Below the pieces are notes generated by a model, which was not told the DNA's origin, ran no database searches, and was given only the letters and a program-made list of their open reading frames with translations. The translations under genes and the position numbers were made by a program. A stretch of DNA of 64,000 nucleotides. Source: Epiperipatus broadwayi (taxonomy: Eukaryota; Onychophora; Udeonychophora; Euonychophora; Peripatidae). Position 1 is the first letter of the stretch. The number at the start of each line of letters is the position of its first letter. Shown piece by piece: positions 27,185 through 39,639 of the stretch. The DNA is taken from contig JAQFVV010006715.1 in assembly GCA_028023455.1 (NCBI GenBank), positions 255,501 to 319,500 of the forward strand, given 5' to 3'.

Positions 27185-27612
27185 AGATCAGCAATATAAT
27201 AACCAAACCTACGGATTCAATCCCTCTTGAATCTCATGGTGTCTATCAAATCTCATGTAAAAATTGTAAAGCTTCTTACATAGGTATGAGTAATCATTGC
27301 ATCAGTGTTAGGAGTGATGAGCATGCTAATGCAGTTAAACAACACTCATCATCATCAGCACTCTCACTCCATACTATAGATTCAGGTCATAAAATTGATT
27401 TTTCTAGTACCAGGATCATATCCAGATGTGATAATCTCTACCAATGCAAAATTAGAGAAGCCATTGAGATACTTAAAAGGCCATATTGTCTCAATAAGCG
27501 AGATGATACATGTAAACTTCCTCCTATTGGGAAAGATTTTTTTAAAAAAACATTCCTAAATTTAACATTTTTTGCTATTGGTGTAATTTTAACATTTTAT
27601 TCAAATCAGTGA
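27185..27612 (+). pseudogene. PLE GIY-YIG endonuclease (best preserved copy)
   Basis: The plus-strand frame is open from about 27185 to the TGA at 27610-27612. It holds a complete GIY-YIG domain: HGVYQISCKNCKASYIGMS (GVY and YIG strands with a CxxC pair between), SVRSDEHA (Arg and His of the helix), TIDSGHKIDF, and KIREAIEILKRPYCLNKRDD with the metal-binding Glu and the family's K/R-P-x-x-x-N-x-R-D-D tail. After it come a hydrophobic segment and the stop. No RT precedes it: the copy is truncated just upstream where the inverted copy at 26866-27178 joins. The domain itself has no visible lesion. Confidence 0.78.
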
Positions 27613-27733
27613 TTGTAGCGCCTCTACAACCGTCTTTCTACCTTTTATAACTCTGTGGATGGCTTGTGTGACCAAGTCGAAATGTCAGTATATTAATATT
27701 AAAAGTTTTTAGCACGGATGAACCCGCTAATAT
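27613..27733 (+). other. PLE 3' non-coding end with hammerhead-like motif
   Basis: At 27653-27686 the order is CTGTGGA (consensus CUGAnGA with A6 changed), a 6-bp stem GGCTTG/CAAGTC (one G-U pair), GAAA and TGTC. The nucleotides before and after (TATAACT and AGTATA) can form stem I with one bulge. Stem III would be only two pairs without a loop, so folding would need a dimer. This is a degenerate hammerhead of the kind known from Penelope-like elements. Confidence 0.5.
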
Positions 27734-27748
27734 ATGTATTTTATATAT

Positions 27749-27890
27749 TTAACCCGTGCAAATCTTCGTTTTAACATATATATATATGTGTGTGTGTGTT
27801 AAAACGAAGATTTGCACGGGTTAAATATATAAAAAAACATAGTTTGCGGGTTCATCGTGTTAAAAACTTTTAATATTAATATACTGACGT
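27749..27890. repeat. Secondary palindrome and extra PLE end
   Basis: ATATTTAACCCGTGCAAATC (about 27748) and its complement (about 27811-27830) flank TATATATATGTGTGTGTG. The sequence then repeats the PLE edge GCGGGTTCATCGTGTTAAAA with TTAATATTAATATACTGACG, so a third piece of the same element edge lies here. Confidence 0.65.
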
Positions 27891-30628
27891 TTATAATTAT
27901 ATATATACTGTGAAATATTTTTAACCTTCTAATAGTAGTAACTATAATATAGTTTAAGCTAAGTACATCAATCGCCTCTATAATTAGGGTGTCCCATTTT
28001 CTAACCTAATAAAGTATATTCTCTGTGACATGCAAACTCACCAATGTGCATATTCGGCCTAGGTCAGTGGTCGGTTAGCTATAAAACAAATTAGCTGCAG
28101 TGATATGCAGTTAATATAAAGAAAAAAAATTAAAATCATAAAGTAAATTATCATCAGTAAAATAAATATCTTGGGAAGATAGAAAAAATGTCATCATTCC
28201 CTAATTAATAATTTAGGATAAAATAACACCCTCTCTTTATCAAAAAAAAAAAACCCCATTCTCTGGGCTATAATATTTGCACTTTTCAATAATGATGATA
28301 ACTTCTTTTCTTGTTAATGTTTCTAAAAAATATATACATTATGTAAATCATTTGCCAATATGTTCTGGAAATACTTTTCTTATAGCACAATTGAAAATTA
28401 AATTCTTTTATGCCACACCATAATTTTAATATCAATAATAATAGATCATTTCTCTAGTATAGAGTAATGATAATATCAATAATAATAATCTCAGGGTTTC
28501 TTTGTTTAATTTAGGAAAATACTATACGATACTCTACTGTCACATATGACTGGTATTCTGGTAAGCGATAGGAAACATTCACTTTACTTCAAGGTTAATG
28601 TGTCCTCATATATTATAACAACTATTATAACTATTTAAAGAGGAGATAAATATGATCAACAATGACATAAGTAATTACATAAAATTTGAATAATGTAGTT
28701 TTATCCAGAATCTCAATCAGAATAATAAAAAGACAAGGGTGCTTTTTGTGTCCTTCCATCGTCCATGACAAGCAATAAATTAACTAAGACTAATTCATTC
28801 AACAATTTAAATAAATGTAACTGGAATAAGGTGCAGTCAAGGTTAATATCTTGTAAATAAATTCATTCTTACAATTAAATGATGTTTAGTCTGAAGTTTG
28901 CAATTCCATAAATAATTCTCATTAAAATAAAATGAAATGAAATATTCAGATCTGCGTAAAGATTATCTATCTGGTATATTAGGCTTTTGGTAGTTTGAAA
29001 TGATTTCGGACTCAAGAAAATGTTTTGCAAATATTGTGCAAACGCACAAATAATTAGCATACAAAAAAAAATGAATTCATAACGAATATTGACGAGACTA
29101 TAATTTATTACTATCACAGAAAAAAATATACAAATTTATTAAATAATATTACATTGATACGAAACATAAATCAACATTAATCTGTCTATTGTTTATGTAT
29201 AAATTAAAATCATAAATTCGCATGTTGCAATCATGCTATTGCATTGGATTGACTAGCTAAAAAGTGCATCTTATTTACTAATACACTAATCTATAATTTC
29301 GGTTAACTTTCTATAAAGCTTTTACTTAATTACTATTATATTTTTTTATTGATTAATACTATGACATGATGTACGCAAAATATTAAATTTATTTCTAATA
29401 AAGTTAATCAAGTTTGGTTTATAATTCAACAACCTATTACTAATTATGGGTCATTTATCAGAAGTCGCACTCACCATATCACATTTAATTTAATGTCCAC
29501 CTAAGTTACGATAAATATTTTAATTATAAGTGTAATTCAAACTATGAATATTTCTTAATTATTAACTAACACTAAATATTGTGTTTGAATATTTCTTTAA
29601 CAAATAAGTGTTTTAAAATACGAAATTTTAATTTACCTTCTCCATTGGTTTGCTTGTCAATTACTAGCAAGATTCAGTAGCACAATACATATATTGATCT
29701 CAGTTACTAAGGCACTATTGACACTAAATTGCACCTTAAGTAACTAACACCTCAAACCTAAGATTTATCCTTGCCATAACTTGTAAAAACACACACAATA
29801 ATGAACACCTTCTATGGTGGAACTATTTTTATCTTCACATGAGGAATGCAGAATAACAACGAATGTCTGCAGAGTAAAATATTACACTGAAATATTTTGG
29901 TGGTTTCTTGCCTATTACTCAGGCATAAAACGAACACGCACCAAGTATAATCCTCTCTTGGGATTTAAAATACCTTAAGTATCTAAATATTAGATCAACT
30001 ATGGATCGTTCTATTCATGAGAATCGATCACATGGACTATCAAACACACCATCACCTTATACCAAAAACTATTCTCATGGAAAAATAAAGCATTTTGGGG
30101 AGCTTATTTTCATCCCACAAAATAAAATACATTATAAGCATGAAATATGCTGATATTAAGCATATATCGATTCTACACTTAGGCAAGATAAGAAAACACA
30201 CTAATCATAATAAACCTATGTTACAATGTTAACTTCGATCCATATCTGAAAACAATGGACATGACAAGAGAAAAGAATAATAATTTTAATTTTAATGAAG
30301 GAATATTCAAAAGTAATTGGTAGCATACTAGCTTAAACTAAATAAAGTGGATGTGCTATTAAAGAATAACTATTACTAAATTACTAAATTAACACCATGT
30401 AAATTCTGTTCAAACTTTAAAGAAGAAATATTTTGTTATATCATTTTTTTTCTTTTAGAGTTACTTCTGATAAATTTAAATACTTATTTCACCCGTTAAA
30501 TAAATATAAAACATTTTTCTTTTAAGTACCGACATGCAAAGTTTATATCTCCAATTTTATTTAATAAATCAAATATATTTCATAGGTATTACTTCATATT
30601 AAATACAAACTTAATCCGGGGTAATGAT
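27891..30628. other. AT-rich stretch without recognised genes
   Basis: Frames are short and motif-free. Nothing supportable. Confidence 0.45.
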
Positions 30629-30641
30629 AATAAGACATATA

Positions 30642-30857
30642 AATATAATTTATCCAAACTTCAAACACTTTTAGCAAACTTTATTTGTACATACACCTAC
30701 GTTTCGACTGACCTGCAGTCTTCTTCAGAGCTATGATATAATGAACAAAATAAAAAAACTATATAATAACACCATAAAAAAATTTTTAAACAATAAAAAA
30801 AACATAAAATATATATATTAAAAACCTGAAATAAATAATCAAAAGTGTGATTTTGGT
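30642..30857 (-). mobile_element. 216-bp insertion with 13-bp target duplication
   Basis: The direct repeat AATAAGACATATA occurs at 30629-30641 and 30858-30870 and brackets the unit. On the minus strand the insert contains CTGAAGA, then an extra A, a perfect 5-bp stem (GACTG/CAGTC with a CAGGT loop), GAAA and CGTA, in hammerhead-ribozyme order (about 30733-30704). It resembles the non-coding end of a Penelope-like element and codes for nothing. Probably a short non-autonomous or 5'-truncated retrocopy. Confidence 0.55.
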
Positions 30858-30870
30858 AATAAGACATATA

Positions 30871-31699
30871 CTTATCATTCATTATTCATTATTAATAAAT
30901 TGTTAATTTTTTTATTAATCCATTTAGTTTTTGCTTTAGATTCAATCCAAGTATATATGTGTCTTACACACATGCTATTTAAAGTTCACACCCGTAAGCA
31001 ATCATGAAATCCACTTGGGGGGATGCTAGGATGCATTAAAAATTGATCATTATAATTTCTTTAAAAACTTTTTCAAAAGTAGACATCAAAAGGTGTCTTT
31101 GGGTACTTGTAATTGTTTTGTTTTACATCATCATCATCATCCTAATTAATATTTTTATATATCTGAATTAAAACTTTTATTTGAATTTTATTAACAGTTC
31201 AATTATTTATTTGAACCAAATTTTACAGTACAAATTTGAAAGACATCCTTCTATGGTTTCTGTATTCAAAACCATATGCCATTTAAATACAAAGACCAAT
31301 CCTCTTCTGTGCCATAATATGTAAAAAAAAATATTGTACTGGAATGTTACAATTACATAATTAATTTCCATCCTTCATTTAACATAAATATACATTTCAT
31401 ATATTTGTGTTTTACTTAAATGATTTTATTTAAGTTTGATTCTCTGCTTGTTTGTTTCAACATTTATATGGATAAAATTTTAAAATCAATGTTTAATATA
31501 CTTATATTCAATGAAATTTATTTATATATTTTACAATTGTGAGAAATCACTAGCAATGCAATATAATGCTAAAATATTTTATGTAGGTTCCCTAGTTTTT
31601 AAAATTCATGTGATTCACAGATAAAATTGTAAATATTACATTATCCAATTTTCAGTACATTCATATCATTTATATAAGTTATCCGAAATGTGAACAGAG

Positions 31700-31700
<1 letters not shown>
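30871..31700. other. AT-rich non-coding stretch
   Basis: Nothing recognised apart from a short (CAT)n near 31128. Confidence 0.4.
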
Positions 31701-31704
<4 letters not shown>

Positions 31705-31751
<47 letters not shown>

Positions 31752-31796
31752 AGCTCTATATATATATATATATATATATATTATAGAGCTAAAATA
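31705..31796. repeat. (AT)n palindrome
   Basis: Two (AT)n blocks separated by TTTAGCTC; TTTAGCTCTA and TAGAGCTAAA form the inverted pair around the second block. Confidence 0.85.
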
Positions 31797-31922
31797 GAAG
31801 CTTGAAAAGGTAATCAGACAGCAGTATATATTTGATATAGAAAGCATGTTAATGTTTTTCTTTAATTGATAATAATTCTTGACTGAAAGGTAAATAGTAT
31901 AATTGTTTTAAAGTGTATTTGT

Positions 31923-32014
<92 letters not shown>

Positions 32015-32183
32015 CAGATATAAAAGCATCTTACAATGATTAAATAAACAAAGATATAAATAAAACATAACATTTATTAAAAAAAATTTTAAGAGAGAAT
32101 TTTAATCCATGTTCACAGATTTAATTGAAGCAAAAGAGCTTGAAATACATATAATTATTTTGTTTTTGAAAATTAATTTGATT
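31784..32183. repeat. Dispersed repeat family, copy 1
   Basis: Matches 63018-63392 closely and 41925-42195 more loosely. Shared landmarks: TAGAGCTAAAATAGAA, ATCAGACAGC, ATAGAAAGCATGT, CTTGACTGAAA, GTCAGATATAAAAGCATCTT, AAATAAAACATAACATTTAT and GAGCTTGAAATACATATAA. It contains a (TA)n array at 31927-32010 where copy 2 has almost none. No coding capacity; type unknown. Confidence 0.75.
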
Positions 32184-32267
32184 AGCTTTGTTAGGTGAGA
32201 GGTTGCAGACAGGTGTTGCGGGTTTGCATCCCAGCAGATGCTATTACATATGAAAAAAAAGGGTCTC
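32184..32267 (+). mobile_element. tRNA-derived SINE, copy 1
   Basis: A GAGAGGTTGC A-box region, a B-box-like CGGGTTTGCATCCCAGC and a tail GATGCTATTACATATG followed by A8. The tail and the B-box region align with the SINE at 38407-38503. The anticodon arm is largely deleted. Possible imperfect target duplication AATTTGATtAG / AATTTGATAGA around 32174 and 32269. Confidence 0.55.
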
Positions 32268-32578
32268 AAATTTGATAGATAAGGAAGAAAAAGGTATCTA
32301 ATACATTATATATTTTAATTACTAATCTATTGTGTATTTTCAAATGAAAAAGAATATATATACATGAAAATTCTTAACAAAGTCTTCAGAAGATTTTTAA
32401 AAAAAATCAATATATTTCCAATTTTTGGGAATAGGAGAATTTTTTTTCTTTTGTAAGCTATAACTGGAACTCAAAATATATTGCTGTGTTGGAAAGAAAT
32501 GATTTTTAAGTATACATTCTCATTTCCAGAAAGTGGAACTCTTTATTTATAAATTATATTTATTATTTGTTGTTACAG

Positions 32579-32724
32579 CCAAAGAAATTGCACTGTCAAT
32601 TAATTTAAAATGCGCCAACCTGCCACAAGAATGTAATAAAGTCCATGAAAACTACATGAGCTTGACATTAATTCTAATATATTGGATTAATTACAATGCT
32701 TATGAAGAATATATGCCCCTGTGA
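32579..32724 (+). other. Possible terminal exon
   Basis: A strong acceptor (TTATTATTTGTTGTTACAG ending at 32578) precedes an open frame beginning AKEIALSINLKCANLPQEC and ending at TGA 32722-32724. The first half is richer in G and C than its surroundings. I do not recognise the protein. Stop and acceptor fit a last exon of about 48 residues; there is no independent support. Confidence 0.25.
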
Positions 32725-33699
32725 ATTTTTGAATAGTAAATGCTTAAATAGTACAAAGTAGAAAAAGAAGATACATCACAAGTTTTTACCAAATTCTGAG
32801 TAATTATAAAAATTGTAAAATATATACTATGGTAATACTGTTATATAAATTGTTATCAGAAGAAAATAGAAAAGATTTAGGATGTGAATATAATCTGATT
32901 ACTGTATTGTATGTTTTTTCTTGTACATTAGTTATTATGTTGCATTTAATCAGTCGTTTGTATATTCTTAGCAATGGATAAATTAATTCCAAAATAATTG
33001 CTAAAGTTTGTCTGTGTATGTGACTTAAATGTATCTTGTAAATAAATCTTTGTTAGTCCATAAAGTCGTCAGTTTTCTATAATATAATACTTTTCATTTC
33101 AAATGTTCACAGTGTCTTATAAGTTGTATCAAAAAAAAAAAAAAACCCTCATAAGTTTGTTTGTTTGTTTTTTTTTTTTAAAAAAAAAAATTGTCTTTGT
33201 TTCACAAATCAAAAGATGATGTGGTGCTTATAAATCAGAATATTCCATGCCCTTTTATGTAAAATAAAGTATTTCTGGTTGATCAGAATGTATTTAAAAT
33301 TCTTAGAGTTGATTTTAGTGTAGTGATTAAAAATATAATCAGTTTTTTTTAGGTTTAATCATTCGCATCTTTATAATAGTATTTCTTAAAGTTACCGATA
33401 CAAATTGGCAACCCAAGTGTGGCATGACTATATCTATTTTAATTGAGAATTCAGAAAATAATTGTTGACCACTCCTTAGTTGAAACAGATCATAATCTTC
33501 TACACATATACACAATAAGTACTCAGTTTAGATTAATATAGCAATTTCTAAAACTTTAATGGATAGGTTTTAGACTTATATATAAAAGTTTATTTACATT
33601 AGTGATATAAAGTAAAAAAAAACAGTGTTTTTGAAAATGAAAGATGAGATTGATGAAACTTCAGTTAATTATATGTATTAGTCAGTGACTGGAAGAGTG
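32725..33699. other. AT-rich non-coding stretch
   Basis: Poly(A)/poly(T) runs at 33131-33145 and 33170-33190; nothing else recognised. Confidence 0.4.
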
Positions 33700-35010
33700 C
33701 AGTAATAATATTAATATTTTAAATGGTGATAAAGAAGATATTAGAAATTACAAACCTATCAACCTTTTATCAGTTTTATACAAAGTTTTTACCAAAATAA
33801 TTACAACTCGTCTACAGAAAACATTGGATTTCCACCAAGCAAAAGAACAAGCTGATTTAAAAGGGGTTTTAGTAAAGTAGATCATATACAGGTATTGAGA
33901 GAATTTATAGAAAGGAAAAATGAATATGAATTGTCATTATGCTTTGGATTTGTAGATTATGAAAAGGCATTTGATTCTATAAACATTTTTTCAGTGATTA
34001 AACCATTGGATCATCAAGGTATAGATCCAGGATATTGTCATATTTTAAAGAATATTTATAAAAATGCAATGGCAACAATGATATAACATAATGATATTGG
34101 GAAAGTCAACATTGAGAAAGGTGTAAGACAAGGTGACTCCATATCTCCAAAACGTTTTGCAGCATTGCTACAAGAAGTATTTTGTGGATTAAAATGGGAA
34201 ACTAAAGAGGTAAAAATAAATGGAGATTATTTAAATCATTTAGATTTTACAGATAATATACTTAGTTTTTGCAAATAATGCTTCAGAGCTGCAGGAAATG
34301 TCAGGAGTTATCAGATGAAAGTAAGAAAGTAGGACTAAATATAAATGTTAAAAAGACTAAATTACTGTTTAATAGATTTGCTGAAAATATGAAAATAAAG
34401 ATTGATTATGGTGAATTAGAAAAAGTTAACACTTACAAATACCTTGGTCAGATTATTAATACAGATGGAAATGTAATGGATGAAATAAATCATAAAATTA
34501 AACTTTGTTGGAGTGCTTTTGGTAAAAATAACTTGATACTAAAAGGAACTATGCCTATGTGTTTGAAAAGGAAACTTTTTAACAAATCTGTTTTACAAGT
34601 TCTTACATATGGATCTGAGACTTGGACACTTAATAGAAGAGTAATATAGAGACTACAGACCACTCAGAGAAGTATGGAGAGATGCATGTTGGCAGTAACA
34701 AGAAGAGATCAAAAACACAATGTATGGGTAAGAGAATGAACTGATATTACTGACCTCATTGAAAAAATTAAAAGATTGAAGTGGAGTTAGGTTGGACATA
34801 TTGCTAGAAGAGATGGTAATAGTTGTACAATTGAAATCTTAAACTGGATTCCAAGAGATTGTAAAAAATGCAGAAAGATGTGAGATGGATGGATGAAATA
34901 AGAAAGTTTGCAGGGATGATGTGGAGAAAAGAAACTAAAGATTGGAGAAGATGGAATAAACTTGGAGAGATCTTCATCCTGCAGAGGATTGATAATTGAT
35001 GATGATGATG
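33700..35010 (+). pseudogene. RTE-like LINE, 5'-truncated, with (GAT)n tail
   Basis: The best preserved LINE in the window. In broken frames it reads GDKEDIRNYKPINLLSVLYK (RT fingers, normally NYRPISLL), then FVDYEKAFDSINI (motif A intact), VRQGDSISPKRF (motif B intact), LDFTDNI (motif C, FADD lost), then KKVGLNINVKKTKLL, VNTYKYLGQIINTDG, and YGSETWTLNRR. Further 3', in broken frames, come VTRRD, LKWS, and VGHIARRDG in the family's AGHIAR region. The 3' end is a (GAT)n tail at 34995-35014, a tail type common in RTE-clade elements. Frameshifts and stops occur near 33862, 34084 and 34250, and TAG at 34647-34649 ends the longest frame. No endonuclease domain is present. Confidence 0.8.
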
Positions 35011-35029
35011 ATGATTTGGTGACCAATAA

Positions 35030-38000
35030 TGTTGAAGAAATAAAGCAGTGAGAAGTTTAAGTTAAATAGGAAAAAATGTTAAGATTTGCATGAGTTTGAG
35101 TATAGACAGTGTAAAATATTCTGGAGAAAATTGCATGTCTGTGGAAAAGCTTGTTGCACTAATCTAAATATTTGAAGTTCTTTAATATTAATAGTATTGT
35201 TGTTTATTTATTTCCTGTACAAGCCACATAAATAAAAGTAGTAGACATATATAAATTTGTTGATTACTAGCTTGAGTAAAGAAAAAAAAATATAATCACA
35301 GAGAAAATAGTGATGCAAGAGAAGCACATTAGCCTACAAATTTGGAGTTGTAACAAAAATAATTAAAGCTGTTGATGCAACACCATTCATAATTGATTTA
35401 AAATGATTTGTGTCTTAATAAAAGAAACTCCTCAGGAAAGGATTAGGGCACTCAATGAGTGGTAACACCAATAGTGTTACAATTGAGTAAACTTAACAAA
35501 TAATGAGAGTAATTTGTGAAAAAATAAGGAAGTAAGTGAGGTATGACATAAACCTTCTTTGAGAAACGTGAGAAGTAATTTCTTCAACCTGCAAAAGAAT
35601 TAATAAGATGATAGTGAAAAGAAAAAAAGATAAGCATGCAAGTAATAAAGAAAAACAATTTAATAAATGAGGTGCAAATATGTAAAAGAGTTAACTGCAA
35701 CGTTAAACGATTTAAAATTAATTGCATCAAAGCAATTTGTGAGAGTTAGGAAATGAATAGAGAATTCAAGCAAATTAGAAATAAGTCATGGAAAGTAGGG
35801 AAAAAACAATAGCCATGTGGAAGTGAAAACAAAATATATGTCTAATCTGAATGGGAAGTAGAACTCTGATTAAAATAGTTATAAAAATTCAGTCAAATGT
35901 GTGTCATCTTTAGCTTGTGTAGCTATGATCCTGATGTTGGGATAAAAAAGAGAATGGATTTTTTTTTTATCATCTAAAACAGGATCACCAGGATCACTCA
36001 ATAAAGACTGGAGAAAAGATAAATATTAAATCTTAATTAAATATGTAATCACTGAAATGTTGATAATCACAATAATATGGAAAAATATAAAGAATTTGTT
36101 TTAATAAAAACGTGACAATATTTGAAATTACTCATTTTAGCAATATTATATGCATTCAATATTTTGTTCCTCATATAATGATTTTATACTACATTTAGAT
36201 AATAGAACAATAATGTTTTTTTTTTTTTTTTTTTAAGTACAACTGATTAACGCGTAATTGGAAATATAATGTTGGACTACTGAAACGATTCAATTATGAA
36301 AATAAAAACTGAATATTAGTCTAGGTCTGTGTTTATTTGAAAGAATCATGCTAGTCAAAAAAAAATTGTCTTATTGAATTGATATTAGTGCTAGTTAGCA
36401 AAACTGCAGTTACTTGACAGCTATAGTAGTAATTTATAATGAGGCCCCACTTTATTAGGCGTTAAGAGAAATGGTGATTTTTTTTGTTATCGATGGTTGC
36501 TTAGTAAAGGTATTATGATTATATCTTTACATACCAGTCAGTGACTTTTACTATATATATATAAATTCGATAGCAGCTCAAATTAGTTATTTTACAAATC
36601 TGCATAAAAGAAATGTGTGGAACTGTCGTTATACATGGTCATACATGCAAGTGCGCGTATATCCGTGTCATTTGAATAAACTTTAAAAAAGAAAAAAAAT
36701 TAGATTAGACAATTGATCACATCATTAAATGTTTACTATGTAATATGGTATTAAACATCAATTATGATATTAGTAACTCAGAAAAAAGAATGTAGTCTAA
36801 TCAGACACTCTAGTCTGCCTTAGATTATTTGAAGATACATCTCAAGTAGCAGTGTTATAGTAATCCAATGTGTAATTGAAAAAAAAAAAAACACTGGTTA
36901 AGACAGTTTATAATGTATTTTAATACTTCTGTTATAACAGCTACTATGTTGATTCTATCTAACCAAAATCTATCTACCATCTGTGGGTAGATAACAAATA
37001 ATTATACCAGTTAAAACACCCAGAAATACTATAAAATCCAGATATTAACAGTAAAGATTTTCAATGCCAGTCAGTAGCTGTCTTACTAAAGCCATCAAGG
37101 AAGAAATGGGTCATGGAAACTATCCAATACTTCCTACTATTATACCATATAAGGTCATAGAAACAATCCAACCCTTATTGATATTACACTACAGGTAAAA
37201 TCATTAATAAAGCTCGATTTCCTCTCTAACATCATCAGTGCACAAAGAAAAGTAACATCTTTGGATAAACAAATGAAGACAACCATAAATATAGTCAAAG
37301 AATGATATCTAAAAATCATAGTATTGAATTGTTTAAATATTTGACAAAGTAAGATATTATGAAAAAGTAACTTTTATTTTTATTATAATTTATATATGTA
37401 TTAATAATTGTTAGTATGCACGTAAAACACTTTTATATATTCGTTGTTAATAAATTATTGTTTTATTAATCTATTTAACCTCAATTCAAACATTGTGTTT
37501 TTATCATCCAATATGCCAATAATTATCATTTTTGAATCCTTGAACTGATCTTATTTATTTGAATAAATTTCTAAGTTATTTCTATGACTAATTATAAACT
37601 ATATTTGTTTTCTTATTAAAATTATTTACAATCTCATTAAAATAAACATTATTTATAATAAAAATAGTTGGACTGTGTTGAAGGATGTTGTAAAATTATG
37701 GAAGTTGCCATAACTTTATAACTGAGAATATAAAATACACTTTTTATTATGTAAATGCATTGTCTTTTCTTATGTCTCACAATATAAACAATGATATTCG
37801 AAGTTTATAGCATTGTGCTAATTTTTAATATTAACTGAAATGTTTATTTTAATGTCTAGAATTTAAAATGGAAATATTTGCATTTTCCAGAAATTATTTA
37901 TCATTTAAATGTTACGAAAGTAATGATTTTTGTTGGTGTGTTTTTATGATTAGTTAAAAACCTACACTTAAAATATAACTACCTATTATTGTAACGTTTC

Positions 38001-38391
38001 ATTTACTATAAAATAAAAATGATTATTCATACTGAAATATGTTATATTTCATCTGGATATTTTTACCGATTATGACAGGTAAATTAAATGCGATTTTATC
38101 AACGTTTTAATGCTTTGAAAGTATTTAGGTTGCATGGAACTGACGATATAAAGCTTTCGATGTAATTTATATTACTTTATTTGTATATAAAGTCATATAA
38201 ATCTTATTGCAGTATTTTACTACTATAAAAGATAAATTGATACTGTTTCTCTATTTTAAAAATTATGCATGAAAGATATGTCATGTTTTCTATAAATTAT
38301 TCACCGCTTAACATTTTGCATTGCTCCTGAAAAAATAAAACTTTTTATATTTCATATTTGCTTGAAATAATATTGTGGTATATATATATTT
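35030..38391. other. AT-rich stretch without recognised genes
   Basis: No coding frame with a motif, no tRNA, no inverted repeat that I can support. Intron or intergenic in character. Confidence 0.45.
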
Positions 38392-38406
38392 TGAATGGCT
38401 TACTTT

Positions 38407-38503
38407 TTTTTTTTCAAGTGTCATAGCATCAACCGGGACGTGAACTCGCAACCCGGGCAACTGCTTGTAAGGCGGTCACGCTTACCTCTCGACCACCAAT
38501 GTA
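38407..38503 (-). mobile_element. tRNA-derived SINE with 15-bp target duplication
   Basis: The direct repeat TGAATGGCTTACTTT at 38392-38406 and 38504-38518 brackets the insert. On the minus strand it reads a tRNA-like head: A-box region GGTCGAGAGGTAAGCG, anticodon loop CTTACAA (anticodon UAC), B-box region with an insertion inside GGGTTGCGAG...TCCC, then the tail GATGCTATGACACTTG and poly(A). The B-box arm no longer matches a functional tRNA. Perfect target duplications plus poly(A) indicate LINE-mediated retroposition. Confidence 0.8.
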
Positions 38504-38518
38504 TGAATGGCTTACTTT

Positions 38519-39639
38519 GTGTAATTATTTAACCCAATTTGCTTAAGATTTTGTGTACTTATTTTGACAATGTAATATTTGAACATTCAGAATATTTTTA
38601 TACATTCTATATTTTTATGGAATTTTGATAAATTTTTCACTTTCATGGAATCATTATTCTAATTATAGTTATGTGGTGAATGACATTAGAATATGATTTC
38701 AGGACCTAAAGAGAAATTTCAAGTGGCAAAAACGTCCAAATAAAATATATTTTTGACTTAAGTTGATTTATATGTTTTATTATGCTTATGGTAGTTGTTG
38801 CATAAGATTTCTGTATAATTTATTCTATTTGAATATTGGAGTTACTCATAGTATTTTTGTATTGTAAGGTAATTAAGAAAGTATGTACTTCAAGTATGGA
38901 ATTGTTTAGAGTGAGTAATAAATTGGTAATTGAATTACTGGAACCAATTTTATGTACATTTATTATTTAATTGGTAAACTATGTTTCATATGTCTAGTAA
39001 TGTTTTATTATAAAATCCTGTTTCATCAGTTTTTCACACCATATCTTTATTGTTATTATATGAGATAGTTTATGTGTCAAAGCTATTTGCATATTTTCTG
39101 AGTTATGCCTTTTTGAAATAAAGTATATCCTAGGTGACATATTGCTAGTTGATAAAATTTCGGCAAGTTTTTATGATGGTTTATTTTTCGTCAGTTTTTT
39201 AAGGTCAAAGACAAGAACCCTTTTTTTTTATTTACAATTATAGTCAATAGTATAATATGAGTCTAATCCATCATTTTCCTGTTAAATCTTTTGATTGTTT
39301 TTGTGATAGATTTTTTAAGTCTTGTGTTATATCAATCATATCTTTGTTTTTGGTCTTCATGTGATGAAAGTAGTTAAGTATTTTGATACTATTAATATAT
39401 GCATACCATATCTTATGTGCTGAAAACAATCATAAAATATTCCATGTTTAAACATACTTAATTATATTATCTAATTTATGAAATTGTGTATACTCTCCAA
39501 ATTCAAAGTTATAATATTGGTTGTATGATTTATTTGTCAATCTATTAAATGATGTCTAAACTGTGTTATATTAGAAAGAGAGCTCAGCTAATAATTAACA
39601 TGTGATCACACACACAATATTTTTTTCTTAAAACATGCA
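38519..39639. other. AT-rich non-coding stretch
   Basis: Nothing recognised. Confidence 0.4.

Noticed and set aside
38407-38503. Functional tRNA gene with UAC anticodon
   Set aside because: The T loop contains an insertion and the locus has target duplications and poly(A).
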